A stretch of 64,000 nucleotides of DNA from Clavaria fumosa (lineage: Eukaryota; Basidiomycota; Agaricomycetes; Agaricales; Clavariaceae). Positions 58,711-64,000 of this stretch are shown in pieces; positions within the stretch are counted from its first letter, which is position 1, and each line of letters opens with the position of its first letter. Both the position numbers and the translations under genes were made by a program. The stretch lies in assembly GCA_951802425.1 (NCBI GenBank), contig OX637802.1, positions 2,542,001 through 2,606,000 of the forward strand, given 5' to 3'. The notes under the pieces are model-generated. The model ran no database searches, had not been told where the DNA came from, and was given only the letters and a program-made list of their open reading frames with translations.

Positions 58711-59143
58711 ATTTTCACTACTTTTATGTTTGAATTCACCCACTGTTTTTTGGGTGAATATCACTACAATACAAGTGTATTTGAAGCTGATCTCTAATAG
58801 GTGGATTTCACTCTATCATTGGTGCCTTTTAAGCTGATCTAATAGGTGAATTTCATGTTAGTTTTTGGGTCATCTTAGCTATAATCTTAGGTGTTTTTCA
58901 CTATCTTTCACCACAAGAAATTGCACAAAATTAATTTATTGATGATATCTTGAAACTGTATTGGTTGATAATCAGGTAAATGAAATGGGTTATTTTTGGC
59001 ACATATACAGTATGACCAAACTCACCTGCTGCTCTCCAGGTGAATGCCACTGCTATCAAGCACATTTCAACTTGATATTTTAGGTGGATTCTATATACTT
59101 TCAGTGATTTTAACTCTATCTCCAAGTGTTTTTTTAGCCTGTA

Positions 59144-59236
59144 AATTATGCACTCAGTGGGAGTTGAACCCAAGCACTCATGGAATTGGACTCAACCCAC
59201 AACTGCTGTGTTATCCATTACACTACAGTCCCCATC
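59144..59236 (-). other. tRNA-like sequence (possible SINE head or tRNA pseudogene)
   Basis: On the minus strand, GACTGTAGTGTAATGGATAAC gives a D-arm (GTGT paired with ACAC) and box A, and GGGTTCAACTCCC gives a T-arm and box B. They are about 60 nt apart, which would allow a short intron. The acceptor arms do not pair, so a working tRNA is unlikely. Confidence 0.35.
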
Positions 59237-59260
59237 TAGACAATAAGATTTTGTGGCTTA

Positions 59261-59508
59261 ATGTCACTCAAATTGAGAGGTGTATCACTCAATATCCTCC
59301 AGTTTAATATCACTTAGATTGAGAGGTGTATTGTATCACTCAAAGTCCTCCAGTTTAATCACTTAAATTGAGGGAGTATATTGTATCACTCAATATCTTC
59401 CAGTTTGATATCACTTAAATTAAGGGGTGTATTATATCACTCAATATCCTCCAGTTCAATATCACTCAAATTAAATGGGTGTATTGTATCACTCAATGTC
59501 CTTCAGTT
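59261..59508. repeat. minisatellite, about 5 copies of a 50-bp unit
   Basis: The unit reads like ATATCACTTAAATTGAGGGG followed by TGTATTGTATCACTCAATAT and CCTCCAGTTT. Copies are 46-52 bp and diverged by a few bases. The first copy lacks TATTG. Confidence 0.82.
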
Positions 59509-59946
59509 TACTATCTTTTTCAGGAAACCTTATAAATCATAAAACATGTGACTATTCTGCTGTCAGATGTCAGCACTGTGATATCTCAACAATGACTGAA
59601 GCTAATAGCATACAAATTAGCAGAAAATGATCACACAGACCAGTGCTATCCTGTAAAGTTAGAGTGACATGGAAATTTGAAAGTTTTTTTTTGTTGGCAA
59701 TTTGAACCTGCATGTCACGGCATCAACCATGATGTCTATCACATGTTTAGCTCTCGTTCATCAACCACAACATCCTGCAGATGGTCACAGGTAGCTTGTT
59801 GTCCCCTGAGATCCACTGGATAGTAGTTTGACTGTCAGCAATCCTTACCCAGGAACAGATCTCAACATACACTGGGATCTCAATTGCTGCCATTCATAAT
59901 ATCCTCAATTACTTTGAGAAGCACTAAACAATCAGAGCAGGTGAGG

Positions 59947-60960
59947 ATGGCAAAGAGAAGGAGAGGAAGAAATCACAAAGACAGCTGAGAGATGTCGATG
60001 TCCAGGTGTGTTACTGCAATTATCATTTCCATTCTAGGCTAACCTGAATGCTAGTATCTCTTGGATCATGTCAAACGTTGCCCTGATTTATACCTTGACG
60101 ACCTGCAAGAGCTGCTGGCCAGAGACTGTGGAGCTGCTGCTTCTATAGCAACAGTTTGGAGGAAGCTGAAACTGGCTGGACTCACGAAAAAGAAGGTATG
60201 CAGCCTATTTCTGTCAATCCAAACTTATTTTTCCAAAATTCTCAATACCAGCTTACCCGTGTTGCAGCAGAACGATCTGAAGAAAAGTTGCTCAATTACC
60301 TTTCAAAAATTGGTGAATACGATCTGGAGCAGCTTGTTTTCATTGATGAGAGTTCCATTGACTGTCGCACTTCTTACCGCACATATGCATGGGCTTCTTG
60401 TGGGACACAAGCGAAACACAAGGCTTATTTTGTACATGGAAAGCGGTAAGTTGTCATATTATAATAGATTTAGCAGCTTATGATGTTTTACTTGAAGTTT
60501 TTCCATCCTCCCAGTGCTCTCTTTGACCGGAATTATACATTGCGACATCGTCGAAGGCTCCTACTGCACTATGACCATTTACAACTTCATCAACACTCTC
60601 AACACTCTCTTGGACTCCATGCAGCCTTTCCTGGCTCCCAACTCTGTCATTGTTATGGATAATTGCTGGATCCACAAGCATCCGGAGATCCAGCAGCTAT
60701 CAATTCTACATTATAATTTGCTAATGTTCCATCGTAGGGGCATGCATTGCATATTTTTGCCTTCCTATTCTCCCGACCTCAACCCTATTGAGCTCACCTT
60801 CTCTTTTATGAAATATAATCTCTGTTGTGCTGGTCACTATGTTTGAATGGTGATGACAGAGATGGGTGATGCCGAGTCCCATAAAGTCATACTCGAGGCT
60901 CTTCTTGTGGCAACCCCAGAGCATGCTTTCGGCTGGTACAAGCATTGCGGTTACGTCTAG
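59947..60960 (+). mobile_element. Tc1/mariner-type transposase gene, one nonsense codon
   Basis: Coding pieces: a possible basic N-terminus from ATG 59947 (frame broken), then about 60061..60195 (RCPDLYLDDLQELLAR), 60252..60445 and 60498..60960, with introns 60196..60251 and 60446..60497. The DDE core is FIDESSIDC, VIVMDNCWIHKHP and SPDLNPIELTFSFMK, the Asp, Asp and Glu of the Tc1/mariner fold. A TGA at 60847..60849 (HYV*) lies before a C-terminus that otherwise runs in frame to EHAFGWYKHCGYV and TAG 60958..60960. The enzyme would cut and join DNA at TA sites. Terminal repeats were not found, so limits are those of the gene. It might have mobilised TA-flanked MITEs such as the one at 44570, but their ends do not obviously match. 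Confidence 0.78.
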
Positions 60961-61063
60961 TTCCTGTTTGTTCATTTTTTTAATGTCTCATACCGCACAT
61001 GTTGTAATAAAAGTTTTCAAATGGATATACGCCTACCCCCCCCTCCATCTCGAATCCAGCACC

Positions 61064-64000
61064 ATGGTAAAGCAAAGCAAGGTGAAAGTAGCAGCCAAAC
61101 CCACTCCTGGACGATGCGAATGGGGCAAGATGCAGAAGAAGAAGTGTATGTACGCACCTGGCTCCTCCATATGCAATGGCTGCATGTCTCGTGGCCATGC
61201 ATGCATTCCGGCCATCGCGTGTTCATCGGCATCTCCCGCTGCAACAATTCCAGCGCCTTCATCTCAACCTGCACCGCCCAGCAAGCCTGCTCCCGCCCGA
61301 ACACCTGGCCATCTAAGGAGGACCAAGCTAGCTGTGGAACCTGAGGTTGACGATGAGGAATTCGACCCCCCAGGTAAGCAATATCTCATATACCTCTATC
61401 TGCTAACATATTCTACAGATTCTATCAATGTTGACTCTGAGAGCAAGGAAAATTTTGACCTAAACATTGGAGAGGATGAAGAGGAGGAAGAAGACGAACT
61501 TGATGAACTTGATGACCCCAAAGAGAAGACAGAGGAGCCAAGTTTGAGCTATGACGAACCTGATGTAACCCCCCTGCCAAAACGGAGGACCAATCCTCCG
61601 ACAATGCAACAAATGATGAGACTGGCAGTCCCCCCAAAGAATAAGAGTAAAGAGCTGGAGCGAGAGCAAGAATACAACCCTTTGACTCACTATGAGTCGT
61701 ACATATTAGCTTTACATGTTATGCACTAACATTTTTCAGTCTTCTCCATTGACGTGTCAGGACCCATTCATTTTTCCCTTCCCCAAACCGACTCTACCAA
61801 CACCTACAAACCTCCCGACAACTCTCTACAACCTCATGAGCTCCTCTACACACTTGCAGAACCCGCCATCCTCTTCCGGAAGCTTCCCCGACCTCTCCCA
61901 CATTCACACAACACTCGTGACCACCATACCATACTCGCAATACTCCTCTGTGCCTCACCCATGCGTATACTCTGCCTGGACCCACCACCTTGATGCACGA
62001 TATGCCATTGCACATCTTCTTCAACTGACATGTGACTTGCCATGCAGCACCCCTGGCGCTACCACTACTAGCGCTAATACGTTACCAGCATTACGACCAT
62101 TACCAGCGTTACAACTGTTACCAGCATTATCCACGTGACTTCCCACCCAAGTGTCACCTGCATCACTACTGCCATCCACATGACCACACGCATGGACCTC
62201 ACAACCTTAATGATGAAACACACCACCAACAACCAGTTGAGCACTACTTCAAATTATGCTTCCCTTCTTCTCCCCAGTCATCTATAACTATGATACTTAT
62301 GACCAAAGCACCTCCTCATAGTTATAGTTACTCATATGATTATTTAACTAAGTTGTGACCCATGACTGGTCAGGTTTGCAACCTTACCTATGATTCCTTT
62401 ACCCCTCACAACCTTAGTAGAACATGTCCATAGTCACTTTATGACTGACCATACCCATACTACTATAGTTCTGTCACTTGGCGACCTCTGTACTTTTCCT
62501 TTTCTGTTATACTCTCTGTACGCTCTCTGTACGCACATATATAAGTCTCGCATGTACATATGGTACAGTAGACTTGATATTGATGCACTTTTGGTTTAAG
62601 CTTGAGGCCACAACGCCCTTTGAGCTTGGAACCATTGTGATTGATAGGTCTTGTCTCCCTTGGTGACCTCAAGATTGTCAAGACACTTTTACTCTATTCT
62701 AACTTGTTCTCTGCGCTCATATAAACTTGTGTGCTTAAGTATTCTCTCCTATTCGTCTTGATACTGATTCCTTCAAACCCCACAGGTTCTCTCATTGGTT
62801 GGCAAAGTCATTGCCTTCACTGACACACCTCTCAACATTGTCGCGACTACTGTGACTCTCTCAATATCATCTATTTCTCCCTCCTCATCTACTTATTCCT
62901 TCATGCTTCGTTGGTCGACTTTGCGACCTTCTCAGCATTACCTATTTCTTTCAACTCATCCTTTTCCCTCTCTACACTTCATCTACCAACCTCGTGACCT
63001 TCTCAGTGACATCTCCCTCCTCTCTACTTGTCTCTCCTCATTCTCACATCTTCTCAGACATCCTTGTGACCTTCTGGGACCGAGCATTATCGACTGTGCT
63101 CAACAGTTGATTGGTCTTAGCGAGTTTCCAGGACTGGTCACCAACAAGTCGACCTTCGGTATTACTTATGAGATGGGACAGGCCCTAACATGATGCCATG
63201 GTGCTACTCAAAGATGGCACCAAATCACCTTTCATTGTCCATTCTACAACTGCCTTTGAAGGACTTTGAGCTAAAATCATGGAGAAACTCAACTGCTACA
63301 CACTCAAACTGCAGTATCGCCTGGAGAACGACAAGCCGAAGGAGGGATCCACATCGATCCAATCCGAAGAAGATTTTACATACTTCATGGATCGCATGCA
63401 TTCACTTTCAGTCCCTCAGAAGACAGCAAGTGGGAAAGCGTCCTTGAGAACAATCAAACTGTTCCGCATCATATTCGAAAACACTCACAATAAGCAATCA
63501 GATCAGCCTGTCAACAGTGGTAAGAAGTCCAGCAAGCTGGTAAGCAACCTCCTGAGCTATTCAATACATAACTGATTGTATTGTTAGGCCAGATCCACCC
63601 CACCACATGCAGCGGTGAACAAGCCATCAGACAAACTTCGGGCAAGGAAAGACACCATAATCGCACAGCTACATGAGCGTTATCAATGCGAAAGGCATTC
63701 AACTGGGATGACTGTGCAGTACTGCTACAACCCGAGCAGCTCATTGTGCTACAGACTCACGATGTTGGACCTAAATTACTGGGCCATGGACGTAGTGCAT
63801 TACCACATTTCTATAACATCTCAATTCAAACTCATTACCACCCAGATTTCTCAAGAAATGGATACAACGATCATGCAGAAGCCAGACACGCTTTTCCTCA
63901 ATGTAGCCCGGGACACAAAGCACCTGAAGACACTACCTGGTACACTCCCATACATGATCATTCCTGCTAAACCCCATCTGCCGGCACAAGGTTATCCACA
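61064..64000 (+). pseudogene. Cys-rich/acidic protein gene split by solo LTR E2 (runs off the window)
   Basis: Exon 61064..61373 starts MVKQSKVKVAAKPTPGRCEW and has Cys pairs (CMYAPG, CNGCMSRGHAC). Exon 2 from 61419 is acidic (EDEEEEEDELDELDDP). The reading reaches FSID at 61754, is cut by the LTR, and resumes at 63196 in frame with AMVLLKDGTKSPFIVHSTT, a PB1- or ubiquitin-like stretch ending LFRIIFENTHN. After an intron (63540..63587), LRARKDTIIAQLHERYQCE and LCYRLTMLDLNYWAMDVV continue to the window end. In-frame TAA near 61727 and TGA near 63268 (EGL*AKI; CGA would be Arg) and the LTR argue for a dead gene. Similar multi-exon families of unknown role occur in agaricomycetes. That the two halves are one gene is my inference from the frame. 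Confidence 0.58.
61755..63190. mobile_element. solo LTR E2 (1436 bp)
   Basis: Same family as E1: TGTCAGGACCCATTC to GGCCCTAACA. Flanks are TGACG (61750..61754) and TGATG (63191..63195), a 5-bp duplication with one change. Shares long blocks with E1, such as GCATTATCGACTGTGCTCAA and GGTCTTAGCGAGTTTCCAG, and is richer in TG/CA where E1 has CG. Confidence 0.75.

Larger units (their letters stand above)
58711..59946. other. AT-rich non-coding stretch
   Basis: No protein gene. Many short TTCAC/GTGAA motifs occur at 58714..59060. A tRNA-like sequence and a minisatellite lie inside and are listed separately. From about 59690 on it may be the 5' flank of the Tc1/mariner copy. Confidence 0.45.

Overview
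The window looks like nuclear DNA of a filamentous basidiomycete, most likely an Agaricomycete. The genes are split by many introns of about 35-90 nt with GT..AG ends, and they encode a HECT ligase of the TOM1/HUWE1 type, HEM2, a basidiomycete-type P450 and a MedA-type developmental regulator. Around them lie Ty3/gypsy elements, some with chromodomains, Tc1/mariner-like DNA and solo LTRs. There is no prokaryotic signal.

Layout. Positions 1-14,100 are a compact gene block: the 3' end of TOM1 (+), a nine-exon quinone oxidoreductase (+), HEM2 (-), an 845-aa protein of unknown function (+), a nine-exon cytochrome P450 (+), a 71-aa membrane protein (+), a decayed ATP-dependent DNA ligase (+) and a MedA/DUF7082-type regulator (-). 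For the intact genes I worked out exon borders by hand, and all lengths close in frame. The genes are ordinary housekeeping, heme or regulatory genes and do not form an obvious pathway cluster, although the P450 uses the heme that HEM2 helps make.

From about 15,890 onward the window is almost all transposable elements. A truncated gypsy element (called G here) and a DDE transposase relic come first, then a 615-bp TRIM-like element with perfect 5-bp target duplications. Positions 23,067-57,800 hold a Russian-doll nest. A chromovirus of about 5.7 kb (D) was hit by a 2.2-kb non-coding LTR-like element (F, itself hit by solo LTR E1) and by a second gypsy element (A, about 8.9 kb). A was hit by a third gypsy element (B, about 9.9 kb). 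B was hit by another chromovirus copy of the D family (C, 5.6 kb) and by a 682-bp palindromic MITE. Target duplications and restored reading frames support most junctions. The rest of the window holds a second, partial D-type internal region, a minisatellite, a tRNA-like stretch, a Tc1/mariner transposase and a Cys-rich gene split by solo LTR E2.

The most interesting content is: (i) element A carries an intact 710-codon sense ORF after its integrase; (ii) element B carries an intron-containing antisense gene with a paired-cysteine motif between pol and its 3' LTR; (iii) most nonsense codons in the repeats are TGA where a related copy or the context suggests CGA, a footprint of CpG deamination on both strands; (iv) an ATP-dependent DNA ligase lies decayed inside the otherwise intact gene block.
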